Assembly: GCF_019649055.1 (NCBI RefSeq)
Contig: NW_026570442.1
Span: 61,656 to 125,655 of the forward strand
Source of the DNA: Paramacrobiotus metropolitanus
Taxonomy: Eukaryota > Tardigrada > Eutardigrada > Parachela > Macrobiotidae
Direction of reading: 5' to 3'
DNA length: 64,000 nt
Shown here piece after piece: positions 54,930 through 64,000 of the stretch. Both the position numbers and the translations under genes were made by a program. Positions within the stretch are counted from its first letter, which is position 1, and each line of letters starts with the position of its first letter. The notes under the pieces are model-generated. The model was not told where the DNA came from, ran no database searches, and was given only the letters and a program-made list of their open reading frames with translations.

Positions 54930-57589
54930 AAAAGTTAAAAAGGTGGCTCGATCTGTGGCCGGATGCATATGCAGTGGTTTAATGTATGTCGAGCACCCGC
55001 TGTTCTATTCCCTGTACTCTCCTTTTTTTGTTAAAAATCGATTGCATGGAAAGTGTATTTTTTATTTTACTTACACCACTCCACGGAAATTTTGCTGGTA
55101 ATTATTCCCAAGTTATATTACTGTACAAACATATTTATAAACGACTTTTCAATTATTAACGCATTTATTGAATAAAGAATGCATCATAAATAACGTGCTG
55201 AACGTTTGGCTGAAAGGACTAGGATTTCGAATTCATTACAGAAATTATAACGCTTATGGTAATGCTTGCCACAAGTTGTTTTTAGCTGTCAAGAAAGATT
55301 TGTTCTCGATAACAAGTCTGGAATGCACCGCAATGCTTATCAAGATTAAGCGAGCACGCAGTCCATTTAAAACCAACATTTTCTCAGTGTGCAAGCGAAT
55401 ATTCAGCAGCATTCAAGAATTAAATTAGCAATTACATTTTATTCCGTTTCAAAAAAAAGTTGCAAACTATACCTCATTATTTTTCGGAAAGATAAATGCC
55501 TCATATAATATCCGCCTTAGTTATACAATTGCACGATAAATAATTTATGCAAAATCCTTGTTGAATAATTTACAAGGATTAAATTAATAGTCAATTCAGG
55601 CGTAATTACGGATAAAAACAACACAGCGTGCACAGCAAAGCAGTATATCAACCACTTCCGGTCATGAACTTGTGCGCTGTTAATGTCAACAAATTCGCTG
55701 CGAGATAACACCGTGAAAAGCGAGGTATCGTGCACTCGCATTCCTTTATCAAGATCATGCATCAACCGGCACGAGTTTACAATACTTATGGTCACTGATG
55801 TGTTAGCAGCCAGATTTGCACAGAATACGCATATGCATTTACAGTTTCATATAATACGACAATTTCAGTGTTTATCGGGTGTAAAAATATTAGCTGTCAA
55901 ATTTTCATTCAAACGGAATCATGCTTCAGATTTTTAAAAACTTACGTGCGCACAGGATGTTTTATGTTATTATAAGTACGCATTTATATACAGCCAACGA
56001 CAAATTTACCAGCAGCGAAAAGTGTACAGACTCGGTTAGCTACTGTTGTGGCAAACAAAGACGACTGTTAACCTTGACCGGTATACGGTCAGCGGCATGT
56101 GTGATACGATTGACTACCGCGGACAGATAAATATCAGCGCAATTTTTCATTCGTGCAATCCAAATGCAGCAAAAAAGAAATTTGTGGTTATTTTCACGGA
56201 ATCCTGAAATTACTAAACGCCGCCGCATGCTTAGAAATTATCGTTGCATTATGAGAAAAAATTTCTTCAAGCAGTACGTTTATATACTACACTTTGGCAA
56301 CGTAATCATATTTACGAACGTGTGTGTAAAAAACAATGTTTCAATGAGAATAAACGTATGTGCGTAAATTACTTGGATTAAAAAAGTTAAAATAGAATAC
56401 CAGAGTGCCCGCACGCATAGAGAATATTTGAGAATATATACTCGTATATTATTGATATACGTACTGTACTTAATACTGAGTAGCAAAAATCGCTAGCAAA
56501 ACCAGTCACTCATACATGTATATATTTGTATGTTTACGACTTAAACCGGTTATGCAGTTCAAACTGTTCAAATAAAAGAATTTTTGTAATAGCCGTCAAT
56601 GTCTGGACAGCTTGCGCACGAATAATTGCACATCAGCAATACATAACACACAAATATGCGCGTTAATATGTGTACACAAATAATAGGCACTTACATCATA
56701 GGGTCGCTATCGGCGAACTCAGTTGTCCAAAATGGTCCGGTTGATGACGGGGAACTCGCATGTAAAAATACAGTGTACACTCCGCAACTTGTATTGGCCA
56801 AAACTGTATGACCGCTTGCGATCTCTTCCTGATCGGTAAAAGAATGCATAAATCTTGACAGGTGTATGCATTCTTTTAGAGATAAAGCACAGAAGACCAA
56901 TCGCTGCTGTTGCAACGGAAGTCAGAAAATTCATTTCTGTGCTTGTGTGCTGTTGACAACATTACAAGTTATTCACCACTGTACTGTACTGTTAGTTCAC
57001 ACTTACAACGTCGCTGTCATTCTATATCACATTGGATTACATTGGATTACATTATGTTATTACACCCTAATTATCGGCCAGCAGTTATTCCAGCATCCAG
57101 ATTTAAATACATCAAGATTCTGGAATAATCTTGTTGGCCGTCAAGGGAAATGTGTGCATCGTTAACTACATTGTGGATTATCAGTACGAGTATGGACGTT
57201 GACAGTGCTGTGTGGCATGGTTACATCTGTACATTTTGTTGGGGCAGTTGTGCATTTTTAGTTGTTTGCATTTCATGTGTTAATGGCCAGAGGATGCAGC
57301 GGTGTGGGGTTCCTTGATGATTCGGAAGAGAATGCTCACAGTAAGGGAATGAATATTGTCTTGGTTTTGCTAGGTTTTTTCGTGCGCATTTGTTGTGGAT
57401 TTACCAGGGAACCAGCGACGTTTTGGTATGAGCCTGTCAAACACGTGAGTCTGCCTGTTTGTTGATGTTTTGCAAGCGCAGTACAATTCTGACGAGTATA
57501 CATGGATCAGCACTATCACTGATCCATTAATGCGATCTTATTGAATTATATTCGATCTTTTCGCAGCTGAAGATATTTTTGTATTTTCA
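54930..57589. other. Polinton right arm without firm genes
   Basis: AT-rich. Only short frames occur; the longest is 55168-55428 (86 codons, MNKECIINNVLNVW...), which is unrecognised. 57290-57530 contains a diverged second copy of TIR sequence (see the repeat entry). Confidence 0.45.
57290..57530. repeat. Diverged internal duplicate of the right TIR
   Basis: Blocks TGATGATTCGGAAGAG..CACAGTAAGG and CACTGATCCATTAATG.. repeat, in the same order and orientation, the TIR blocks TGATGATTCGGAAGAG..CACAGTAAGG and CGCTGATCCGTTAATC at 57645-57845. Confidence 0.65.
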
Positions 57590-57975
57590 TAATTTTTTGT
57601 GTGTTTACTAACCATTTGGTGCGGCTGCGATTTGGGATTCATGATGATTCGGAAGAGCAGGCACACAGTAAGGGAGTGATTGTTGTTGTGGTTTTCTTGT
57701 GCGCATTGTTGTGGTTTTAACCGCGACGTTTTCGTACGAGTATGCCACACACGGGACTTGCACCGTTTCTTGTTGTTTTTATCGCCCATGACCATTTTAG
57801 CGAGCATGCATGGCGCAGCACGATCGCTGATCCGTTAATCGGATTTTAGTAAATTATTTCTTTAAATAATTTTTAATTCGATTTTTCCCAACTGCAGTTA
57901 TTTTTGTAGTTTAAACGGCAATAAATATTACAGTTTAAACTCTAGTTCTCCGGCCTATAATCTATGTTTGCTGCT
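57590..57975. repeat. Polinton right terminal inverted repeat
   Basis: Complement of the left TIR, ending GCTGCT at 57975. It is longer than the left arm because of an extra block of about 55 bp near 57715-57770. Confidence 0.9.
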
Positions 57976-59365
57976 CATTCACAGCAGCAACATGTGCTGT
58001 TCACCATGCTTTTCCTCATCCGCCGCAGATACGTCATCCTCCTTTTTCGCTTTTTTGCGAGGACTGCTGCGTTGAGGACGGCTGCGTTCAGGTTTCTTCG
58101 GAGAGTGGGCAGCCGGCAACTGGCAAATGCCTTTAACGCGATGGTTACCTTCAGTCATGGTCTCCGGAAGAAAACCGGAATGTTTCAGCTTCTCGGTTAG
58201 TTCGTGCAGCAAATCCTTCGTTTTCTTCGCACTATGAGTGATGACAGCAACCAATTCCATCACAGTAGCCTCATGACGGCGGCAGGCGCCACACAGTGTC
58301 ACCTTGAACCGACCATCCAAACCCTAAAAACAAAAAAATTTATTTACAGTTGCTAATTTATTTTAAAACCCGTAAAAGAACAATGATGAAATCCTTTCTG
58401 CACGAATATTTAGAAATTAAAGCAGGTACAGAATTCTCAAAAAATACTGAGTAACATTTTGAAAAATACACTAATAAAATATCTTTCACAGCAGTACTAA
58501 ATAAACTGCCATAGAAAATTTCTGCCATCTGTACAAGCAAACAAAATATACAGCATTTAATATACAGCATTTTTTTAGCAGTTTTAATGTTATAATCTTG
58601 CAATATCTATTCCCGTTTGTAACAAAAATCGGGACAAAGCGAATGCTTGCTGTCTCCAAATTCTGTTAAAAAGTAAAATCAAATTTGCAGTAGTTTCAGC
58701 TAACCATGTTTTAAAGAATGCATTAGACAGGCATGGCAAATTGACATTAAAGCGTACCTTTAGTTGCTGTTCCAGATACTTCTTGATTTTGTCCGCCTGT
58801 TGTTTGTTTATGGGAGACTCAATAGCGTCCAAATTCTTTACGGGCTTCTGCAGTTGTTCGGGCAGAAGGTCCGGATGCTTCTTGAGATCCTCGATGCTTC
58901 TAATGCCTTGATCGTACAGTTCCCAGCTCGAGCATGGCCAATCCCGGCACCCGCGCCAAATCCGCCAGTATCTTGGCTGTGTCGTCGCGAGCCTCTCTAC
59001 TTTTTCCATCTTGCCCGTCTTCAGAAACTCATCAATCTTGCCTGCAGTGCTTTCCCCAATTCCTGGCAGCTTCTGCGCTTCAGCGCCACTTTTGATACGG
59101 GTTTTCTGTTCAGCCAGCGTCTGCGCTGCTTTTACGGTACGAGGTATTTATACTGCTCGCCGCTGGCAACTTTCTCGTATTCAGCCAACTCCATCAGCAG
59201 CTCGCAGATGCCTGCATTAGAATTATCGTCGGTATTCTTGGATTCCTCGCGCTTGCGTTTGCCGATCTCAGCGGCCTTGGTGCCCGCGTCCGGGCTGCTT
59301 TTCTTTCCTGGGGAAGCTTTCCGGGGGCTCGGACTTTTGGATTTGGACGAGCGCTTCGGAGGCAT
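57976..59365 (-). pseudogene. POLB: DNA polymerase beta pseudogene, 5' part
   Basis: Pol beta fills gaps in base-excision repair. Exon 58758-59365 reads a Lys/Ser-rich start, ICELLMELAEYEKV, then (after a frame change near 59130) AQTLAEQKTRIKSGAEAQKL and PGIGESTAGKIDEFLKTGKM, the lyase domain, and (further frame changes near 58970 and 58930) DLARVPGI, LYDQGIRSIEDLKKHPDLLP and KIKKYLEQQL. A GT-AG intron follows (58324-58757). Exon 57976-58323 reads TLCGACRRHEATVMELVAVI, DLLHELTEKLKHSGFL and GICQLPAAHS, matching the catalytic domain, then meets the Polinton end. Introns are kept, so it is not a retrocopy. The loss of frame in several places shows decay. Confidence 0.88.
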
Positions 59366-59369
59366 GATA

Positions 59370-60034
59370 GGCTGACTGCTAAATGCAGCACATACAAATT
59401 ATGAACAAAAGAAGTGAATTCCTAGTGCCAGATAACCTAAAATCTGATGAAATATCACAATAAAGATAATATGTCCAAAATTACAGGAAAACATATGATC
59501 AAAACAGAAAGACTACAGCGAAAGTTCGAAAAAGAAAACTTAAAAAGCCAAAACGCTTTGATTTGAAAGGTGACTGCAAACTGCTTACGATTCTCGTAAA
59601 TACTACTATACACAACATTTGCCCTGTTATATTTCCAGTCTAGCTTTGAAGAGAGCATGGTCTGTGTATACAGACCATGAAGAGAGCTTCGACTTACAAA
59701 GCATTGAGCGGATATTTCCCAGTCGTTAATTATTCACTGCTTTGCAGAAGGTACGCGGTTTTGCTTTTAATAATGCAGTAACAGCTAGCGCCATATCTAC
59801 ATAAATGCTTATAATTCTTGCCATACTGTGACGTCACCAGTGGCGCGCGCCTTTTCTTTAGTACCGCCATGGTCCTACATAATAATATTCTAAGCCTTAG
59901 CGAATTCCATTTCTGCCTCCCTTTGTGAGACTTGCAGTCTAGAGATCCATTAACGTTAAAGCATTCACACTCGCATAAATCTCAACCGAACCTACGAACT
60001 CACATTCCAAACCATGGAGAAAAATCTGAATTTT
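59370..60034. other. Spacer upstream of the POLB pseudogene
   Basis: Should contain the old POLB promoter region. A short inverted pair (CATGGTCTGTGTATACAGACCATG, 59657-59680) forms a perfect hairpin. No gene recognised. Confidence 0.4.
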
Positions 60035-60210
60035 TTACCTAGTAGAAAGTTATGACAGCCAAAGAAAGTTATGAACGTTTGTAGTTTCTCGTAGACATAG
60101 CATAAGATTCACAGTGAGGAGCCGTTGAAGAGGATCCTATGCTATGTCTACGAGAATCCATAAACGTTATAAACTTCTTTGCCTGTCATGAAAATTTATT
60201 TACTAGGTAA
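60035..60210. repeat. Fold-back element, second member of the TCGTAGACATAGCATA family
   Basis: Inverted repeat of about 174 bp: TTACCTAGTA at the left end and TACTAGGTAA at the right, with core arms TTCTCGTAGACATAGCATA and complement, and a central GAGGAGCCGTTGAAG-like loop. Related to 16085-16505. Confidence 0.75.
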
Positions 60211-60419
60211 GCGTTTTTTAGCGTCAGAATTAGAAAATATCAATCTTCTCAGTTGTCCGCCGTTTAAAGTCTCTGTAGTGTATACTGATACGTATTTTAA
60301 TTCAACAACAGTACAAGTACAGTGAAGTACGATGATAGCATGACAAAGACAACGTGTAAGATTCGTAAATCTACCTAACACTAAAGACAGTCAGACAAAA
60401 CAATATCAGCATAAAACTC

Positions 60420-61290
60420 AGAATTTCCACACGCCACACCAACTAGATCACTGGCTGAATGGCGAAAACGCGCCGAAGCGCTTTGGGGTAATACTCGCCC
60501 CAGATCCCATCGGGCATGACACACAGAAACTCCGAATTTACACCTCCACGTCCCATCCACCCATCCAGAGGGTTCGGGAGATCCACTCCACGGTCCAATG
60601 TGAGCGAAACGACAGCTTCCAGAATGACCATCCATGCGTCCCCCAAAAAAAAGAAAGCACAGAGCCCCCGAACGCTGCACCAACTAGGTCACTGGTTGAA
60701 CGGCGAAAACGCGCCGAAGCGCTTTGGGTTAATACTCGCCCCAGATCACATCGAGCACAACATCCAGAAACTCCAGGCTCCCCACCTCAGGCCGCATGAA
60801 TCCGGAATGCGAAAATGTAAGCGACGTATGCAAGCGACGGCAGGTCTCGGAGTCAGCGCGGCTCCCGAGCGCACATCCACGGTTTCCAACCTCACCGTTC
60901 CCAAAAGCAAAAACAGCAGAATCCCCCGAACGCTGCACCAACTAGGTCACTGGTTGAATGGCGAAAATGCCGAAGCGCCTTGGGTTAATACTCGCCCCAG
61001 ATCACATCGAGCACAACGTTCAGAAACACCGAGCTTCCCGCCAACAGGGCCGACGAAGTCTTCTCCGCGGGCTGAATTCAGGAACCGATTCAACTCCATG
61101 ATACGACGGGTGAACAAAGCGAATCAGATCCACCAGATGAGTATGGCGAAGTGAGATGTTACACGGGTACTAGAGAGCCTCCAGTGGCGGATGCTGGCAG
61201 AACCCGACCGTAAAAGCGCTCAGGACTTGTCCCTGCCAATCTGGCGTTAACCAGAATGGCAGGGCTCAGTTTACCACACAAAAATATCCG
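60420..61290 (+). repeat. Dispersed tandem repeat, locus 2, ending in a hairpin
   Basis: Three units about 241-258 bp apart (AACTAGATCA/AACTAGGTCA at 60441, 60682, 60940), each followed by a block with CGCCGAAGCGC/CGAAGCGC and CTCGCCCCAGATC. A hairpin at 61231-61264 (CCCTGCCAATCTGG, GGCAGGG) and CTCTAGACAA follow, as at the 20-kb locus. Confidence 0.8.
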
Positions 61291-61377
61291 CAAAAACAAA
61301 ATGACAACGCAGGAAATTCAAAACTCTAGACAAAGGCTGTCTCCCGAATCTTCCGAACCCTCTGTAGTGTATGTACA

Positions 61378-61497
61378 CAAGTTTAAGAGCCACAAAGAAG
61401 TCCGGGTGTGCGCAGAATATCCGACGGATTTTTTGTACTTCAAAGAAGGCGCGCGTTACTGTTTACGGCTTCCGCCATTTGGTGGCTCTTAAACTTG
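61378..61497. repeat. Short palindromic MITE
   Basis: 120-bp element with inverted ends CAAGTTTAAGAGCCACAAA and TTTGGTGGCTCTTAAACTTG, and GC-rich interior. No transposase. Confidence 0.65.
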
Positions 61498-61585
61498 TTT
61501 AAATACAGTAATTTAAAATAAATAAGACAATAAGACACAAGAAAAAATCTTGATGCTGACCGGGTAATGAATATGATTTTTGCAG

Positions 61586-62204
61586 GAGTTTCGGGAAGAA
61601 ATCTCAGATTTGGACCAGTGGATAGAAAACGCGAAAACGGTGCTAGAATTCGTGGATCAAAAATATCCAGCCTGTAAAGGTGAGAGCCGGTTGCCGGTCA
61701 AAACTATGCAAAATGGTTGACTGGAGAGAAGGCAATGGGTTTTTGTGAGAGTGTAACATTTTTTTTTATTTTCTGAATAATTTTTGGATACATTTTCCTC
61801 AATGTTTATATCTTTAAGCACAAAAATTGTGGTCTTTGTAAATTTTAGACAAAACCGAACGGACTACACAGTTCTTCGTTAACCGAGTGGCGGTTCTCAT
61901 TGAAAAGTTCAAGCTGTACATGTTGGCGGAGGATTCGCCGGAGAATTCGCCGGAAAATTCTACCCGCCGGAATGTCCGGAATGTTCTGGAGCTGAGAATA
62001 ATGTTGGACGATTACATCAATTCGCTCCAGGAAGCCAAAGTACAGCAATCCAGCGGCTTTCTTTTTAAAATGTTTGCTTCCTCTTTCAGACATTTTTTAT
62101 TTGGCAGAAAAAAGTTGAGGAAGAGCAAAAGACACAGAAGCTCGCAAGTAGCGCTGGATCCAGCAACGAAATCGCCAACCCGGTGGGTGTTACCGTGTTT
62201 ATAA
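61586..62204 (+). CDS. Two exons of a helical, possibly spectrin-repeat-like protein
   Basis: Exon 61586-61679 (EFREEISDLDQWIENAKTVL...) and exon 61849-62204 (ERTTQFFVNRVAVLIEKFKL..., NVLELRIMLDDYINSLQEAK) join in phase across a GT-AG intron. The L..W....... pattern and heptads suggest a spectrin-like or other coiled-coil repeat. The second exon may end earlier; the last part (FGRKKLRKSKRHRSS) is Lys/Arg-rich and could be read-through. Family not identified; other exons are outside or lost. Confidence 0.5.
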
Positions 62205-62212
62205 TTTACGGA

Positions 62213-62388
62213 ATCCTTTATAATAAAGATAAAGAGGGGCGTGACCAGTGTGTCTGTCAAATCCCCAGAATCGGAGACTGGATCAATATTCAGCATTTAC
62301 GGATCATTCGATAGCGCTGATTTCGTAGATGAGCCCGCATCTTTCGGGTTTCAAAAACAAACATCGTTTGAGAGAAAACTGTAAAAAA
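62213..62388 (+). repeat. Direct repeat, copy 1
   Basis: Matches 63822-64000 nearly base for base (ATCCTTTATAATAAA start, GAGAAAACTGTAAAA end; a few indels in poly-A/G/C runs). Copy 1 follows the helical-protein exon. Confidence 0.85.
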
Positions 62389-63099
62389 CCCTATCATACA
62401 AAGTCTACGGAACCCCAACACAACCAATCAGCGAAGACTTAAAGTAACTGCCTTACTTGCGCGGGTTTTAAATTAACCTTTCTACGATGTCACTGTTTCA
62501 TTAGATTCGTATTATACCGACGAAAACGGTATTTTTAAAAAAATCAATAATAAAAAACGGATATTTAAAGAAGGCAAAGCGGAACTGCTGCGCGAGCGGA
62601 AATGCATAAGCAGGACGAGCAGCAATCAAGTGAGACATCGTTTGGCAGTTTTGTTTCTTACAGTTTATCAGCCAGCTCTGCGAGACTCATAATTTACCCT
62701 TTTAAAGTTAGTTAAGAATTAAGTGTTAGTTGGTGTGGGATTGCCACTTACCGCTGGAAAAATAACTTAATTCGATAACAGCTTAGTTTCTATCAGCGAA
62801 GTCAACTCAGTTAGCAAATGCGGTAATTTTTATTTTAATTGCATTTATCATCAGGCAGCAGCCGAATTCCTCTGAGCACTTTGCGCGGTGTCATACTACC
62901 GTAGAAGTATAGGTAATTTTATCAGTACACTTGCAAGTTGCGACACGTAATCGAAATTAAAATATAGAATATGTAATTGTGATCCGTATTCTTCTTATAA
63001 AAATCTCAATCATAATTTGAATCTTAGCAGCCTGTAAATAACGTGAATTATTTACAGCTGATTTGTTCAGCGCAGTTTGCGCGGGGTCTACGAGCCATA
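62389..63099. other. Spacer, no gene seen
   Basis: AT-rich sequence between the direct-repeat copy and the fold-back element. No gene or motif supported. Confidence 0.4.
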
Positions 63100-63823
63100 A
63101 TATTACTAAACAAAAGGTATCCAATCGACTAACGTGACGTCACGGCAGCGCACCTGCACTGTGCGTCGGGTATTCTCTCGGGTTTGGCACTTTTCAAAAC
63201 TCCCAGATTCATTACAACTTGTTCGTACTATGGCTCAAAAAATGGAGGAAAAAATTTCAAGTTTGTGAAGCGAAAGTTGGCAAGTAAAAAGTTATCAGGG
63301 AAACGAAAAGTTTACGATTAATGTAATTCAGATTTAGCACTGAGGTCTATGAGGCTGTTTGCCATAGACCTCTATGGTAAACAAAAACTATTGATTTTTT
63401 TATTGTGATCAAATTAAAACAATTAAAATGTAATCACTTATTCAAAACAAAACATCCAGAACTGTTATTAGTCAATTAAAAGAAGTGATTAAACAACCAA
63501 ACAGTTAGATTTTTGATCAGCTGAAGTGGTTTTGTTTAGCACAGATGTCTATGGCAAGCTGCCTCATAGACCTGAATGCTAAACGAGAATTACATAAATC
63601 GTAGTTTTCCTTGATAACTTTCTACTCGCCAGCTTTACTGACAAACTTAAAATTTTTTCCTCTATTTTTTGAGCCATAGTACGTACAAGTTGTATGAATC
63701 TGAAAGTTTTGAAAAGTACCAAACCCGCAGGGGTACTTACTCCGACGCATCGTGCAGGTTATCTACCGTGACGTCATCGTACAAGGTGCAAGCTCGATTG
63801 GATACCTGTCAGTTTAGTAATAT
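63100..63823. mobile_element. Long-arm fold-back element
   Basis: Inverted arms of more than 300 bp each. Ends ATATTACTAAAC and GTTTAGTAATAT; matching inner blocks GGTATCCAATCGA, GTGACGTCACGG/CCGTGACGTCA, GGTTTGGCACTTTTC and GGTCTATGAGGC/GCCTCATAGACC. No transposase. It abuts the second copy of the direct repeat. Confidence 0.75.
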
Positions 63824-64000
63824 CCTTTATAATAAAAGATTAAGAGGGGGCGTGACCAGTGTGTCTGTCAAATCCCCCAGAATCGCAGAGTGGATCAATA
63901 TTCAACATTTACGGATCATTCGATAGCGCTGATTTCGTAGATGAGCCCGCAACTTTCGGATTTCAAAAAAACAAACATCGTTTGAGAGAAAACTGTAAAA
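63822..64000 (+). repeat. Direct repeat, copy 2 (runs off the window)
   Basis: Same as 62213-62388. It continues to the window edge, so the full length of the duplication is unknown. Confidence 0.85.

Larger units (their letters stand above)
36641..57975. mobile_element. Polinton/Maverick (adintovirus-like) element, full length
   Basis: 21,335 bp bounded by inverted repeats that start AGCAGCAAACATAG and end in the complement. The host bases next to the ends are CATGCA (36635-36640) and CATTCA (57976-57981), a 6-bp target duplication with one mismatch, as in Polintons. It encodes protein-primed PolB, retroviral-type integrase, packaging ATPase, adenain-like protease, double jelly-roll and penton-like capsid proteins, plus cargo. 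Several frames are broken, so this copy is not expected to be autonomous. It is an endogenous virus-like element. Confidence 0.95.

Noticed and set aside
60516-61154. 212-codon plus-strand frame with repeated HQLGHWLNGENA
   Set aside because: It is the dispersed repeat read through; units contain indels between loci and the frame follows unit length, not a gene.
62213-64000. LTR retrotransposon from the paired direct repeats
   Set aside because: No primer-binding site, gag or pol between the copies; the interior is a fold-back element and AT-rich DNA.

Overview
The window is animal nuclear DNA, from an invertebrate I cannot name. Genes have GT-AG introns and match animal families (NADPH oxidase 5, oxysterol-binding protein, DNA polymerase beta, BTB/BACK, mitochondrial uS12, JmjC, IAP). 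Several are partial or broken, and the space between them is packed with transposon remains. Gene models were assembled by hand from splice sites and reading phase.

Left part (1-31 kb): a BIR-domain gene runs in from the left edge. A minus-strand JmjC gene of 11 exons (1608-7631) follows; it ends in an OTU-like domain whose expected catalytic Cys reads as Ser. Next come an SGNH-like plus coiled-coil gene (7937-9386), a decayed BTB/BACK gene (11445-15582) carrying a hAT-type insertion in an exon and a mariner-type insertion in an intron, a fold-back element, a LINE fragment (17702-19430), a mitochondrial uS12 exon (21128-21489), and a NOX5-like gene (23194-30110, minus). A fragment of an OSBP gene (26859-29160, plus) lies inside a NOX5 intron. 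A second LINE fragment ends the block.

Middle (31-36.4 kb): GTATTC-rich repeats with a 96-bp minisatellite, a TA-flanked MITE, and a 2.4-kb hAT-type element with an exact 8-bp target duplication.

36641-57975 is a full-length Polinton/Maverick (adintovirus-like) element of 21.3 kb. It has terminal inverted repeats starting AG and ending CT, and a 6-bp target duplication with one mismatch. It sits inside an exon of a DNA polymerase beta pseudogene, whose 5' part lies right of it and 3' part left of it. It carries the FtsK/HerA packaging ATPase, integrase, minor and major capsid proteins, a pVI-like protein, adenain-type protease and protein-primed DNA polymerase B. It also carries unusual cargo: a TATA-binding-protein homologue, an IAP (BIR + RING), a nine-exon Pro-rich/acidic gene with all introns in phase 1, an unrecognised 345-residue protein and an unrecognised multi-exon gene near the left end. 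Integrase, capsid gene, IAP and the nine-exon gene contain disabling changes, so this copy looks like a fossil or contains assembly errors.

Right part (58-64 kb): the 5' half of the POLB pseudogene, a second fold-back element, a dispersed tandem repeat shared with 20 kb, two exons of a coiled-coil gene, and a long-arm fold-back element next to a 178-bp direct repeat.
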